Assembly (NCBI GenBank): GCA_030627205.1
Contig: DAOUSN010000002.1
Coordinates: 36,817 to 100,816 of the forward strand
Direction of reading: 5' to 3'
Length of the DNA: 64,000 nucleotides
Source of the DNA: Methylococcaceae bacterium
GTDB lineage: Bacteria > Pseudomonadota > Gammaproteobacteria > Methylococcales > Methylomonadaceae
Shown here: piece after piece, positions 55,095-64,000 of the stretch
Layout: each line of letters opens with the position of its first letter
How positions within the stretch are numbered: position 1 is the stretch's first letter
Translations under genes and position numbers: made by a program
The notes under the pieces: generated by a model
Told to the model about the DNA's origin: nothing
The model's input: only the letters and a program-made list of their open reading frames with translations
The model's database searches: none

Positions 55095-55715
55095 TTAATC
55101 AAGCATTGGTGCAAGCCCTTTGCCTTGTCTAATAATTTCAGCATGACCATCAACGAAATTAATTACCGTTGTCGGTTGATTATCAATAATACCCCCATTT
55201 ATAACTAAAGCCAATTTATGCTCTAAGAGCTGCCTTATTTTATAAGGATCTGATAGCGGTAATTCATCATCTGGCATAATTAACGTTGATGATAGCAAAG
55301 GTTCACCTAATTCAGCTACTAATGCTTTTACAATTGGATTATCAGGAATGCGTATACCTATGGTTTTTTTCTTGGGATGTTGTAATCGTTTAGGAACTTC
55401 ACGAGAGGCATCTAAAATAAAAGTAAATGCGCCTGGTGTTAATGATTTAATGAGTCGAAAGGCGTTGTTGGCAATTTTAGTAAAAGTTGAAACCTGAGTT
55501 AAATCTTTACAAACTAAAGTAAAATCATGATTTTTATCTAGTTGGCGAATTTTACGAATAATATCCGCCGCTGGTTTATCACCTAAATGACAGCCTATAG
55601 CATAGGATGAGTCAGTAGGGTAAACTATAACCCCGCCTTTTCTAATAATTTCAACCGCTTGACGAATAAGGCGTACTTGAGGGTTATCGGGGTGAATTTC
55701 AAAATATTGAGCCAT
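55095..55715 (-). CDS. yciO: YciO-type Sua5/YrdC-domain protein
   Basis: A 206-residue YrdC-fold protein with YPTDSSYAIGCHLGDK near 33-48 and LLSSTLIMPDDELPLSDP in the C-terminal half, typical of the YciO branch. YciO proteins resemble TsaC but their role in t6A synthesis is weak or absent in Escherichia coli. A separate TsaC is encoded at 12.4 kb. It is next to tsaB and could share a transcript with it (46-base gap). Confidence 0.88.
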   Translation of the reverse strand: MAQYFEIHPDNPQVRLIRQAVEIIRKGGVIVYPTDSSYAIGCHLGDKPAADIIRKIRQLDKNHDFTLVCKDLTQVSTFTKIANNAFRLIKSLTPGAFTFILDASREVPKRLQHPKKKTIGIRIPDNPIVKALVAELGEPLLSSTLIMPDDELPLSDPYKIRQLLEHKLALVINGGIIDNQPTTVINFVDGHAEIIRQGKGLAPMLD

Positions 55716-55761
55716 ATTAGTGATAGTAAATGAATTTAAGAGCTATCTTTATTATAACTGA

Positions 55762-56445
55762 TTATCTTTCAGATTCTTTTTTTGCAACTTTATTACGCAA
55801 ATAAGTAGGCCGTGCAAGCTCTACGAGTAATCCTTGATTATTTTCCAAAGCTAACGCACCTAATTGAGCAATAGCAGCAGCTCTTGGTAAATTATTGCTT
55901 TCATGACGTTGTAATAAATGCCCTAATTGCTGGCTTAACTCGGCTTGATAAAGACCAAAGCCAGAACCAATTCCTACGCCTGAGCGGGTTGGAAATTGAA
56001 TTTGAGAAGCAGGGGTAACCACCTCATTATTGATAAGTTGAGCATAACCTTTGGTATTTTTTTCATAAACCCCCCAGAATATCTCACTCATCCTGGCATC
56101 CATAGCCGTAAAAGCTAAGGTTTCGGGGTTATGATTAAAAAAAGTTTGTGAGATTGCTGCAAGCGTTGAAACAGGGGCAACAGGTAAATCAGCACCTAAC
56201 GCTATTCCGTGGGTAATACCTGTAGCAATTCTAACTCCTGTAAAAGAACCAGGCCCACAACTAAAAGCAATACCATCTAACTGTTGGGGAGATAATTGTG
56301 CTTCCGCCATTAGTTGATCTATCATCGGTAAAATGTGACTGGTATGCTCTCTTGGTGCAATCGTGAAACGCTCGTTAATTTCACTATCAATATAAAGTGC
56401 AGCAGAACAGGCTTCAGTGGAGGTTTCTATGGCGAGTAATTTCAT
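55762..56445 (-). CDS. tsaB: tRNA threonylcarbamoylation protein TsaB
   Basis: TsaB pairs with TsaD and TsaE to transfer threonylcarbamoyl to A37 of tRNA. The 227-residue ASKHA-fold protein shows AIETSTEACSAAL at the start, HTSHILPMIDQLM, and FSCGPGSFTGVRIATGIT near 62-79. Length and the pattern at the N-terminal third are typical. It precedes the YciO-like gene on the minus strand. Confidence 0.95.
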   Translation of the reverse strand: MKLLAIETSTEACSAALYIDSEINERFTIAPREHTSHILPMIDQLMAEAQLSPQQLDGIAFSCGPGSFTGVRIATGITHGIALGADLPVAPVSTLAAISQTFFNHNPETLAFTAMDARMSEIFWGVYEKNTKGYAQLINNEVVTPASQIQFPTRSGVGIGSGFGLYQAELSQQLGHLLQRHESNNLPRAAAIAQLGALALENNQGLLVELARPTYLRNKVAKKESER

Positions 56446-56488
56446 TTATTCCATGCGTGGCGTTGTCGCTAAATTATAACGTTAAGAA

Positions 56489-57223
56489 TTAATAATTCAT
56501 AATCTCATTTTTAACAAACACTAAATTTTTATAAATTAACTTTAAATCACTTATTTTGGTTGAATCAAAGTTTTGAGAAATAAAATATTGATATTGATGA
56601 ACCCCTAGTTTTTCTAAAATAGTAAAATGCCAATTTCCACCAATAATATAAGCTCCTTTTATAAATTGCCAATCATTTAATTCAACCCCACTAATTAATT
56701 CAGCTAAAAGTTGAGGTCTTGGGTTTCCATATTCTTCACTTCGTTTAAATTCTTGAATAAAAAAATAAGGCTTTTTACTTTCTACTAACCCTTCTGAAAC
56801 CATAAAGTCAATTGCCCCCTTTAAAATAAATTTATCAGTTTTATATATTAATGGGGCTTCGTAAAAATCTCTAATTTTTTTCTCAAACGATTTAAATTTT
56901 ACTCTATTTAAAATAGGGCTGATAAAATTAATTTTTAAATCTTCTTCATTATAACTTTCAATTAATAACTTATTCTCTTGAATTAAATCTTTTAGAAATG
57001 TTTCTACTAACGGGTCTATCTTAAGGTCATTATTAAACCAATCATCAAAAATACTTACATTTAAGTTTTTTTCAATCTCAAATAATTCTTTTAGGTCACT
57101 ATCCCTAATTTTACTGTACTGATAGGTTGGGATTTGAAAGTCATTATTACCTTTGAGATAATCAACTTCTTTCTTTAATTCATTTATTTCTTTTAAAAGT
57201 TTTATTTCAATTTCACTGTTCAT
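56489..57223 (-). CDS. Uncharacterised protein with PD-(D/E)XK nuclease-like pattern
   Basis: A 244-residue cytoplasmic protein. The first 25 residues form a coiled coil (EIKLLKEINELKKEVDYLK). In the middle, GAIDFMVSE followed about 15 residues on by YFFIQEFKRSEEYGNPRPQL has the D...(E/Q)xK layout of PD-(D/E)XK nucleases, here as QEFK, and conserved-looking Q in PRPQLLAEL fits a motif IV. I do not know the family by name. It has no methylase or restriction partner beside it. It is more AT-rich than neighbours, so transfer is possible. Confidence 0.6.
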   Translation of the reverse strand: MNSEIEIKLLKEINELKKEVDYLKGNNDFQIPTYQYSKIRDSDLKELFEIEKNLNVSIFDDWFNNDLKIDPLVETFLKDLIQENKLLIESYNEEDLKINFISPILNRVKFKSFEKKIRDFYEAPLIYKTDKFILKGAIDFMVSEGLVESKKPYFFIQEFKRSEEYGNPRPQLLAELISGVELNDWQFIKGAYIIGGNWHFTILEKLGVHQYQYFISQNFDSTKISDLKLIYKNLVFVKNEIMNY

Positions 57224-57318
57224 AAAATACGCCTAAACATCAATGGAATATTAGGCGTTAATAGTTATTTACCTAAATCATATAAAAACCTGTGATAATT
57301 TTTAAAACTTGATAAGCA

Positions 57319-58341
57319 TTAAGCCGCAACCTCTAAATATAACTTTTTGGAAACAAAACTATTTATTAAGGTAGAATTTGTTAATGGCTTGGAAACTAAA
57401 GACAAATCACTTGTTTTATCAATTAAGCCAAGTATATTACAAGCATTATAAAAATCAACAACATCACTTAATTGTTGTTGGGTTTGTTGTGCAATTTTAA
57501 TGACGTTCTCTGTATTATTGCTCATGAAATTGGCAATCGTTAAATAGCTTTTGTTTGTACTAATTTGTGAAATATCCGGCCAATATTTTAAACGTACACG
57601 ATCTTCATGATTATGATTTTTCATAAACCGTCCCTGAGATACAGCAATGGTTGAATGCCATAACAAATCATTTAGGGCTTTGGTTTTTAAGTTTTTCACA
57701 TGCTTTTTTAACTCTTTTTCTTTTAAAACGGTAATGTTAATTTCTTTTGGAGGCATTAAAAAGATAGGTTTTAAGTCAGTTATTTCAACATCACAAAAAT
57801 AACAATTTTGCTGTGGTAATAAAAACAAGCTTATTTTATTTGAAATTTTACAATGGTAAATCTTTTTTAGGTCTAAACTTTTTTGAATAACACCTAACAA
57901 ATAACGTTCTGGGAAAAACAAGTTTATTTTAGTTTTATTTTCTTGTATTTTTATAGATTCTTCTGAGTCTTGATATATTAATCCATCACTCTCTAACTTA
58001 AGTTCTAGCTTTATTTTACCTATTTTATTAAGTAAAGCAATTAGACTTGACCGAAGAGGAGGTTTAGATTTTTTTGTTAATAGCGTCCATTGAATTTCTA
58101 AATTAATTAGATTTTCACTATAAGCGACAAGTTTAGCTTGTGGATAAGTTTGTTCTATTTCTTTCCACTGAACTGGTGTTAGGTTGGTGTCACTTTGTAC
58201 AAAAATAATCGTTGCTTGTTTCTTTTTAACAATACTCCAATTATCATCAAGCCCTTGTTCAGATAAAATTAAGATTGATAAAAAATCTTGCTGTTGTTTA
58301 TCACTAAAATTTAAAAATGCTAACGTTTTAAGTTTTGACAT
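57319..58341 (-). CDS. Uncharacterised 340-residue cytoplasmic protein
   Basis: Not recognised by name. Residues 1 to about 100 alternate strands and helices (TLAFLNFSDKQQQDFLSILI, ATIIFVQSD, AKLVAYSENL) like a degenerate receiver or flavodoxin fold, without a clear phospho-acceptor Asp set. A middle part has CYFC. Residues about 225-265 carry basic/aromatic LLWHSTIAVSQGRFM and RVRLKYWPDISQ. The last 80 residues (QTQQQLSDVVDFYNACNILGLI) have winged-helix-like spacing. It stands alone between typA and the nuclease-like gene, with about 200 gene-free bases before it. Confidence 0.62.
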   Translation of the reverse strand: MSKLKTLAFLNFSDKQQQDFLSILILSEQGLDDNWSIVKKKQATIIFVQSDTNLTPVQWKEIEQTYPQAKLVAYSENLINLEIQWTLLTKKSKPPLRSSLIALLNKIGKIKLELKLESDGLIYQDSEESIKIQENKTKINLFFPERYLLGVIQKSLDLKKIYHCKISNKISLFLLPQQNCYFCDVEITDLKPIFLMPPKEINITVLKEKELKKHVKNLKTKALNDLLWHSTIAVSQGRFMKNHNHEDRVRLKYWPDISQISTNKSYLTIANFMSNNTENVIKIAQQTQQQLSDVVDFYNACNILGLIDKTSDLSLVSKPLTNSTLINSFVSKKLYLEVAA

Positions 58342-58494
58342 GAGTTCACCTATATTAATGAGTTATTTGCCATAAAATTTAATAATACATTTTATATATG
58401 ACAATTAAATGACTGTTGGAACAATAAGATATTAGGGCAATAGATATTCTATAGCTGTTCAAACATACGCATTTAAACACAAGCACTTATTATG

Positions 58495-58530
58495 CCAAAA
58501 ATAAGAGAGATAAATATTTCATCTCTCTTA
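58495..58530 (-). terminator. Rho-independent terminator after typA
   Basis: TAAGAGAGAT and ATCTCTCTTA form a perfect 10-bp stem with a 9-base loop; on the minus strand a run of five T follows. It lies 18 bases after the typA stop. Confidence 0.85.
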
Positions 58531-58547
58531 CATTGATAAATTAAAAC

Positions 58548-60365
58548 TTATGTAATTTCTCTTGCAAAACGTTTACGTTCATTTTCAGTTAATAATAATT
58601 TACGCAAACGAATAGACTTAGGAGTAACCTCAACAAGTTCATCATCACTAATAAATTCTAATGCTTGCTCCAAGGTCATTTTTTGAATTTTAGCACACAC
58701 TAAGCTTTCGTCAGTTCCTGATGCACGTACATTCGTTAAAGGTTTAGGTTTAGTTGGGTTTACCACTAAATCATTTGTTCGTGAATGAATACCTACTAAC
58801 ATGCCCTCATAGATTTCATCACCATTAACAACTAATAATTCACCGCGTGCTTGTAAAGGATAGAGCGAATAATCAACTGCTTTACCTTTTGCCATTGAAA
58901 TTAAGACACCACGAACACGTGTTCCTACTTCCCCAGTTTTCATCGCTCCGTAATGATCGAACACGTGATAAAGTAACCCTGATCCTGAAGTAATAGTCAT
59001 AAATTCAGTTTGAAAACCAATTAGTCCCCGTGATGGCATAATATATTCAAGTCGAATACGTCCATTACCATCAGGTAACATAGTTTGTAAATCACCTTTA
59101 CGTTCGCCTAATTTTTCCATCACCGCACCTTGATGGATTTCTTCGACTTCAACAGTTACGGTTTCAAACGGTTCACATAATTTTCCATCAATTTCTTTAA
59201 TGATAACTTCAGGACGTGAAACTCCCATTTCAAAGCCTTCACGACGCATGTTTTCAATTAGGATAGATAAATGTAATTCACCGCGACCAGAGACTTTAAA
59301 TTTATCTGGATCGCCTGTATTTTCAACAGCTAAGGCGACATTATGCTGTAACTCTTTTTCTAAGCGTTCACGAATTTGTCTGGAAGTAACATATTTACCT
59401 TCACGCCCTGAAAAGGGTGAGTTATTAACTTGAAAGGTCATGCTTACCGTAGGCTCATCAATTATTAATGGCGGTAAAGCTTCTATAGTATCAGGATGAC
59501 AGAGAGTGTCGGAAATTTCTAATTTATCTATGCCTGTAAAAGCAATAATATCTCCTGCAGTTGCATTTGGAATTTCAACTCTGTTAAGTCCATTAAAACC
59601 AAAAATTTGTAACATTCGTACATTTCTAGTTGAGCCATCACGATTAACTAAAGTTAATGGCATATTGGTTTTAACTTTCCCCCGTTGTATGCGCCCAATA
59701 CCAATAATTCCGACATAAGAATTATAATCAAGACTAATCACTTGCATTTGAAACTCACCATCAATATCAGCATTAGGTGGGCTAACTTTTTCAACAATTG
59801 TTTCAAATAAAGGGGTCATATCTCCTTCTCTTACATCGCTTTCTAGGCCTGCATACCCATTTAATGCCGAAGTGTAAACAATGGGGAAGTCCAATTGTTC
59901 GTCTGTTGCTCCTAAACGGTCAAATAAATCAAATGTCTGATCTACGACCCAATCAGGACGCGCACTTGGGCGATCAACTTTATTTATAATAACAATAGGT
60001 TTTAGCCCTAAAGCAAAGGCTTTTTGAGTCACAAAGCGTGTTTGAGGCATCGGCCCATCAACCGCATCAACTAATAATAATACTGAATCAACCATTGATA
60101 AAACCCGTTCGACTTCACCACCAAAGTCGGCATGTCCGGGTGTATCTACAATATTAATATGATAGTCCCCCCAATCTATTGCGGTATTTTTTGAAAGAAT
60201 GGTAATCCCACGTTCTTTTTCAATATCATTTGAATCCATCATTCTTTCGGTGGTTTTTTCATGCGCGGCAAAAGTTCCTGATTGACGCAATAATTGATCA
60301 ACTAATGTGGTTTTGCCATGATCTACATGGGCGATAATTGCAATATTTCTGAGGTTTTCTATCAC
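58548..60365 (-). CDS. typA: Ribosome-associated GTPase TypA/BipA
   Basis: TypA is an elongation-factor-like GTPase that assists 50S ribosome assembly, particularly at low temperature or stress. The 605-residue length is typical. The G domain shows [10 protein letters not shown] (G1), [12 protein letters not shown] (G2), [16 protein letters not shown] (G3) and [10 protein letters not shown] (G4). Domain II and the EF-G-like domains follow, with [20 protein letters not shown], and the BipA-specific C-terminus includes [20 protein letters not shown]. It is transcribed alone between two terminators or gaps. Confidence 0.97.
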   Translation of the reverse strand: MIENLRNIAIIAHVDHGKTTLVDQLLRQSGTFAAHEKTTERMMDSNDIEKERGITILSKNTAIDWGDYHINIVDTPGHADFGGEVERVLSMVDSVLLLVDAVDGPMPQTRFVTQKAFALGLKPIVIINKVDRPSARPDWVVDQTFDLFDRLGATDEQLDFPIVYTSALNGYAGLESDVREGDMTPLFETIVEKVSPPNADIDGEFQMQVISLDYNSYVGIIGIGRIQRGKVKTNMPLTLVNRDGSTRNVRMLQIFGFNGLNRVEIPNATAGDIIAFTGIDKLEISDTLCHPDTIEALPPLIIDEPTVSMTFQVNNSPFSGREGKYVTSRQIRERLEKELQHNVALAVENTGDPDKFKVSGRGELHLSILIENMRREGFEMGVSRPEVIIKEIDGKLCEPFETVTVEVEEIHQGAVMEKLGERKGDLQTMLPDGNGRIRLEYIMPSRGLIGFQTEFMTITSGSGLLYHVFDHYGAMKTGEVGTRVRGVLISMAKGKAVDYSLYPLQARGELLVVNGDEIYEGMLVGIHSRTNDLVVNPTKPKPLTNVRASGTDESLVCAKIQKMTLEQALEFISDDELVEVTPKSIRLRKLLLTENERKRFAREIT

Positions 60366-60445
60366 TTTTTTTACTTAAGGTTTAGGTTTAAATTGAATTT
60401 TTAACTCGGTTTTTTTTCGTAATTACCATAACATACCTTGATATA

Positions 60446-62119
60446 TTAAAACAATCCCGTAATTGTACCATCATCTTTAATATCAATACTTTCTGCTGCT
60501 GGAATTTTAGGTAAACCTGGCATGGTCATCATATTTCCAGCAATAGCGACAATGAAACCAGCGCCATTAGCGAGTCTAACTTCACTAATTTCGACAGTAT
60601 GTCCTGAAGGCGCGCCTTTTATATCAGGGTTTGTTGAAAAAGACATTTGTGTTTTTGCTATGCACACTGGAAATCTTCCATAATCTTTAGTCCATGTTGC
60701 TAATTGGTTTTTAATGGTAGCGGAAGCTATAACTGAGGATGCACCATAAAGTTTAGTGGCGATGGCTTCTATTTTTTCCCATAAACTTAAGTTTTCATCA
60801 TAAACATAGCTGAAGTTAGGTTCACGATGGTCAACAATATTTAACACTTCTTGTGCTAGGTTTTCTGCACCTTTCCCGCCTTCTGCCCAATGTTTAGAGA
60901 CTACACATTTTACCCCTAAGGTGTTACATTTTTGTTGTAATAAAGCAATTTCTGCCTCACTATCAAAGGTAAAATGGTTAATACAAATCACACAAGGTAA
61001 CCCATAGTGGAGGTTAATATTATTTAGATGGCGTTCTAAATTAACAAAACCTAATTCTAATGCCTCAAGATTTTCTTGATTTAATTGATTTTTGGCAACT
61101 CCACCATGAAATTTTAATGCTCTAATAGTTGCGACTAAAACAACGGCAGAAGGTTTTAAACCTGCCATGCGACATTTTATATCAATAAATTTTTCAGCTC
61201 CTAAGTCAGCTCCAAAACCAGCTTCAGTAATCGTGTAATCGGCAAGTTTTAATCCTGTTTTTGTTGCAGTAACGGTATTACAGCCATGAGCAATATTGGC
61301 AAAAGGCCCACCATGAATAATGGCAATATTATTTTCTAGAGTTTGGACTAAATTAGGTTTTATTGCATCTTTTAAAATCGCTGCCATTGCCCCTTGTGCG
61401 TTCAAATTACTTGCATAAATAGGGGTGACAGTATCTTTTTTATAGCCAATAATAATTCGTCCTAATCGTGCTTTTAAATCAGCACGATTCGTAGCTAGAC
61501 ATAAAATAGCCATGATTTCTGAGGCGACGACAATATCATAACCGTCTTCACGTAAGTAACCATTAGCTGCGCCACCTTGTCCAATAGTAATTTTACGCAA
61601 GGCGCGGTCATTCATATCAACAACACGTTTCCATTGAATAAGTCTTGAATCAATATCCAATGAATTACCATGATTAATATGATTGTCGATTAATGCTGCT
61701 AATAAATTATGTGCGATACCGATAGCGTGAAAATCACCAGTAAAATGGAGATTAATATCTTCCATTGGGATAACTTGAGAATAACCTCCACCCGCCGCAC
61801 CACCTTTTAGCCCAAAACAAGGACCTAGTGAGGGTTCTCGCAGGCAGATAATGGTTTTTTTTCCGAGACGATTCATCGCATCGCCTAAACCGATTGTAGT
61901 TGTAGTTTTACCTTCACCTGCAGGTGTCGGGCTAATTGCGGTGACTAAGATTAATTTACCATCAACTTTATCTTTTAAACTATTAATGTATTCAAGTGAA
62001 AGTTTAGCTTTGTAATGACCATAGGGGTCTAAATGTTCGGCTGGAATGTTAAACTGTTGTTTGGCTAAATTGATAATGGGTTTCATAGATGCTTTTTGGG
62101 CAATTTCTATGTCAGACAT
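60446..62119 (-). CDS. fhs: Formate-tetrahydrofolate ligase
   Basis: Fhs forms 10-formyl-tetrahydrofolate from formate, ATP and tetrahydrofolate, feeding purine and one-carbon metabolism. The 557-residue protein has the P-loop region [16 protein letters not shown] near 67-82, [30 protein letters not shown] segment ([17 protein letters not shown]), and [13 protein letters not shown]. It ends [19 protein letters not shown]. Fhs is not universal in gammaproteobacteria; its presence fits a C1-oriented metabolism but does not prove methylotrophy. Confidence 0.97.
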   Translation of the reverse strand: MSDIEIAQKASMKPIINLAKQQFNIPAEHLDPYGHYKAKLSLEYINSLKDKVDGKLILVTAISPTPAGEGKTTTTIGLGDAMNRLGKKTIICLREPSLGPCFGLKGGAAGGGYSQVIPMEDINLHFTGDFHAIGIAHNLLAALIDNHINHGNSLDIDSRLIQWKRVVDMNDRALRKITIGQGGAANGYLREDGYDIVVASEIMAILCLATNRADLKARLGRIIIGYKKDTVTPIYASNLNAQGAMAAILKDAIKPNLVQTLENNIAIIHGGPFANIAHGCNTVTATKTGLKLADYTITEAGFGADLGAEKFIDIKCRMAGLKPSAVVLVATIRALKFHGGVAKNQLNQENLEALELGFVNLERHLNNINLHYGLPCVICINHFTFDSEAEIALLQQKCNTLGVKCVVSKHWAEGGKGAENLAQEVLNIVDHREPNFSYVYDENLSLWEKIEAIATKLYGASSVIASATIKNQLATWTKDYGRFPVCIAKTQMSFSTNPDIKGAPSGHTVEISEVRLANGAGFIVAIAGNMMTMPGLPKIPAAESIDIKDDGTITGLF

Positions 62120-62195
62120 AATGTTATTCCTACGCTATTAATAGTAATATAAATTGATAGCCATTATACGAATAAAGTGCTATTAATTAAAAAAA

Positions 62196-63590
62196 TTATT
62201 CCGCTATACATTCGTAGGTAGGAGCTGTTTGTGGAGTGAAATCATCAGTTAATAACGAATATTTGCCAATTCTGGCGCGTGATTCGTTAAATTTTGATGG
62301 TAAAGGATAGCTATCGTATTCTTGAAATGGTTGTGATTTTAAACGCATCATTTGTTTATCAGGATTAACATAACCTGTTTCATCTTTACCTAGGTCTAAT
62401 TCTGCCGAATTTAGTTGAACATAACCCTCATGCACGGTAACATAAAGTCCTGGTGGGATACCTTTCAAAACAGTGATTTTAAATAATCTTTCTTGATTAA
62501 TAGAAATTTTATCAGGTCTGATTGGGAGGTTTTGCAATATACTAGTCGGTAAATTAGATAACATCATCACCATACTATTTTCATTAGCAATATAATTATT
62601 ATCAGGTGCATTTAAAACCGTGTTTCCCGCTTGATTTTGTTGATCTATACTGCCTAGCCAAACTTGAGTATAAAGCCCGTCTGTTTGTTTAGAAGGGTTT
62701 CCTGTAGTTGTTTTACAATCTCCAATACAGTGTAAATCAAAGCCTGTTCCTCGAATACCGATAGTTGCAACAGGGGTATTAATTTTATAATTTTCTTTTT
62801 TTAATTTGCCAATATGACCTGTTAATACGCGCATCCCTCCTATAATTAGTTTGTGAAATGATTTATCCTCTTGATTTTTCTGTTTATATTTATAGTTGAC
62901 AATTTCATATTCAGTTTTTTCATGAATAGTAATCCGTCCACCATCACGAAAAGCAAGTACGGCATAACTTGATTCTTGACTCCTTAAATAATCACCAGTA
63001 TAAAGTGGTGATCTAAGCACTAAAGTTCTGTTTTTTTCCTGTTTTTTGTTATTTTTTGCGATTACTATCCCTTTGATTTTTGCAACTCTTGCAACAACAA
63101 TCTTTGAATTGGTAATTTTTTGATTTTTAATTTTTTTTGCATCTTCTTCACAATCATTTTTACATAATCTTACCGAGTAATCAGCTTCTTTAGTATTGAC
63201 CGTTGCGAGTGGCGTTTTTATTTGAAAATTATTAGGATTATTTTTACCACTATTAGCACGAATCCCTCCTTTATGTAACTCCATTTTAGCGATTTGTTTT
63301 CCTTGTTTATGAGTATACTCATTAATACTAAAACTGCTATTAGGTCTTACGGTAATTTTTGTGCCATCATTAAATATAATAATGACAAAACTTCGTATTG
63401 ACGTTTGTATATTATCACCTTGATAAATGGGCGCGTTTTTCCCTAGTATCCTTGATTCTTCTCCCTCTAATTTAGCGGCAACACTACCGCGTATAAAGGT
63501 TATTTTACCTATTATATCTGCGGCTTGTAAGGTTTGCATCATGAGTAATAATAGTGGAATTATTATTGCTTGTTTAAGATGAATATTCAT
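62196..63590 (-). CDS. Exported protein with two FecR-type domains
   Basis: A 464-residue protein with a signal peptide (1-23, LLLLMMQTLQAA). Two tandem FecR-like units follow: about 27-135 (RGSVAAKLEGEES, FNDGTKITVRPNSSFSINEY, FQIKTPLATVNTKEADYSV) and about 165-295 (KGIVIAKNNKKQ, FRDGGRITIHEKTEYEIV, INTPVATIGIRGTGFDLHC). The C-terminal 160 residues are unassigned. Pairs of cysteines (C-x3-C and C-x3-C) may form disulfides. It follows, by 45 bases on the same strand, a gene whose repeat-rich 3' end is at the window edge; the pair is probably an operon. FecR units of this kind occur in periplasmic sensor or stress-related proteins. Confidence 0.85.
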   Translation of the reverse strand: MNIHLKQAIIIPLLLLMMQTLQAADIIGKITFIRGSVAAKLEGEESRILGKNAPIYQGDNIQTSIRSFVIIIFNDGTKITVRPNSSFSINEYTHKQGKQIAKMELHKGGIRANSGKNNPNNFQIKTPLATVNTKEADYSVRLCKNDCEEDAKKIKNQKITNSKIVVARVAKIKGIVIAKNNKKQEKNRTLVLRSPLYTGDYLRSQESSYAVLAFRDGGRITIHEKTEYEIVNYKYKQKNQEDKSFHKLIIGGMRVLTGHIGKLKKENYKINTPVATIGIRGTGFDLHCIGDCKTTTGNPSKQTDGLYTQVWLGSIDQQNQAGNTVLNAPDNNYIANENSMVMMLSNLPTSILQNLPIRPDKISINQERLFKITVLKGIPPGLYVTVHEGYVQLNSAELDLGKDETGYVNPDKQMMRLKSQPFQEYDSYPLPSKFNESRARIGKYSLLTDDFTPQTAPTYECIAE

Positions 63591-63635
63591 TAGATAGCCC
63601 TCTATTAGCTTATTCCAAATGCATTGTTATTACTA

Positions 63636-64000
63636 CTAGTTACACTCTTCTAAAGTGTGTTTTTCTTTTAAAGAGGAGTTTATTTTAGATTTTTTAGCGT
63701 GTGCAATTTTTTTACGTAAATAGATTTTATTAGTAGTTTCTATTGATTTTGTTAGTTGAAAGATACCATTGTTCATTAAAGGTAAAATATCAGGTTCTGG
63801 ATTAATAAGTATATTACTCTTAGTGGTTTTTAGGGGTTGTAAAATGGGCGGAGATTTGTGGCTAATAATAGATTTAACTACTGACTTTATAACTGGATTA
63901 ACAACAATTGGATCAGTAATAATAGGAGAAGTTACTATAGGTTCAATAACAATTGGATCAGTAATAATAGGAGAAGTTACTATAGGTTCAATAACAATTG
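63636..64000 (-). CDS. 3' end of a repeat-containing protein gene (partial)
   Basis: The minus-strand frame open at the window edge encodes 121 residues up to TAG at 63636-63638. Its first 30 residues are two exact copies of a 15-residue unit (IVIEPIVTSPIITDP), encoded by 45-base tandem repeats. Then come a Pro/Ser/Lys-rich stretch and a basic C-terminus ending KEKHTLEECN. The repeat is extended, hydrophobic/proline-rich and probably a linker. The main domains are outside the window, so function is unknown. It is the upstream neighbour of the FecR-domain gene. Confidence 0.7.
   Translation of the reverse strand, partial: IVIEPIVTSPIITDPIVIEPIVTSPIITDPIVVNPVIKSVVKSIISHKSPPILQPLKTTKSNILINPEPDILPLMNNGIFQLTKSIETTNKIYLRKKIAHAKKSKINSSLKEKHTLEECN
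63910..64000. repeat. 45-base tandem repeat at the window edge
   Basis: Two perfect 45-base units start at 63910 (GGATCAGTAATAATAGGAGA...) and 63955, and the array runs past the end of the window (base 64000 begins a third copy). In frame with the partial minus-strand gene, it makes a 15-residue peptide repeat, so copy number can change without breaking the frame. Confidence 0.9.

Noticed and set aside
63910..64000. Tandem repeat considered as a CRISPR array
   Set aside because: The units are directly adjacent with no unique spacers and are in frame with an open coding sequence.

Overview
The window is AT-rich (by eye about one third G+C) chromosomal DNA from a Gram-negative bacterium, most likely a gammaproteobacterium. 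Conserved neighbour pairs typical of that class support this: lipB-lipA, yffB-dapE, eno-ftsB, pcnB-folK-panB and nqrABCDEF. A Hox-type NAD-linked hydrogenase module, a Na+-NQR, formate-tetrahydrofolate ligase, an isolated soxYZ pair and many signalling genes would suit a methanotroph of the Methylococcales or a sulfur oxidiser of the Thiotrichales. No methane monooxygenase or other diagnostic gene is present, so the order is an inference.

Layout. 1-7.6 kb: the end of lipB, lipA, a membrane GGDEF protein, a QueD-like protein, a PilZ protein, trpS, a small acidic protein, a YffB-type thioredoxin-fold protein and dapE. 7.8-10.9 kb: hoxF, hoxU and hoxY, with no hoxH behind them. 10.9-15.3 kb: trpD2-like, an FKBP isomerase, tsaC, an Smr protein, surE and cysM. 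15.4-22.6 kb: gyrA, a small unknown gene, eno, ftsB (apparently starting at ATT), then hypC-hypD-hypE. 22.7-25.4 kb: a secreted trypsin-like protease and an isopropylmalate-synthase-family enzyme.

25.5-31.1 kb (minus strand) is a tightly coupled five-gene operon: a TPR protein, a J-like protein without HPD, a GrpE-like protein, an Hsp70 and a zinc-ribbon protein. It looks like a complete dedicated chaperone machine and is the most intriguing locus here. 31.2-41.9 kb: a CYTH protein with a tiny CDGSH-like ORF in front, three sensor kinases/hybrid kinases and a large exported beta-helix protein. 42.1-45.6 kb: a small membrane protein with an RDD protein, then pcnB-folK-panB. 45.8-51.8 kb: the complete nqrABCDEF operon ending in a strong terminator. 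52-53.5 kb: a zinc-finger protein, soxY, soxZ and a broken Uma2-like remnant. 53.5-58.3 kb (minus): kdsA, an M50 protease, yciO-like, tsaB, and two uncharacterised proteins. 58.5-64 kb (minus): typA/bipA, fhs, a double-FecR-domain protein and the 3' end of a gene containing 45-bp tandem repeats.

How the genes work together. HoxFUY would pass electrons between NAD(H) and a hydrogenase module whose large subunit must be encoded elsewhere. HypC, D and E would build the Fe(CN)2CO group for it. The Na+-NQR would reoxidise NADH and export Na+. Fhs feeds one-carbon units into folate. The diguanylate cyclase, the PilZ protein and the kinase cluster are the signalling part. No tRNA, rRNA, CRISPR array, insertion sequence or gene-free stretch above 300 bases was seen. 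Gene starts were moved from the longest ORF wherever homology or a ribosome binding site favoured an internal codon; this is stated in each entry.
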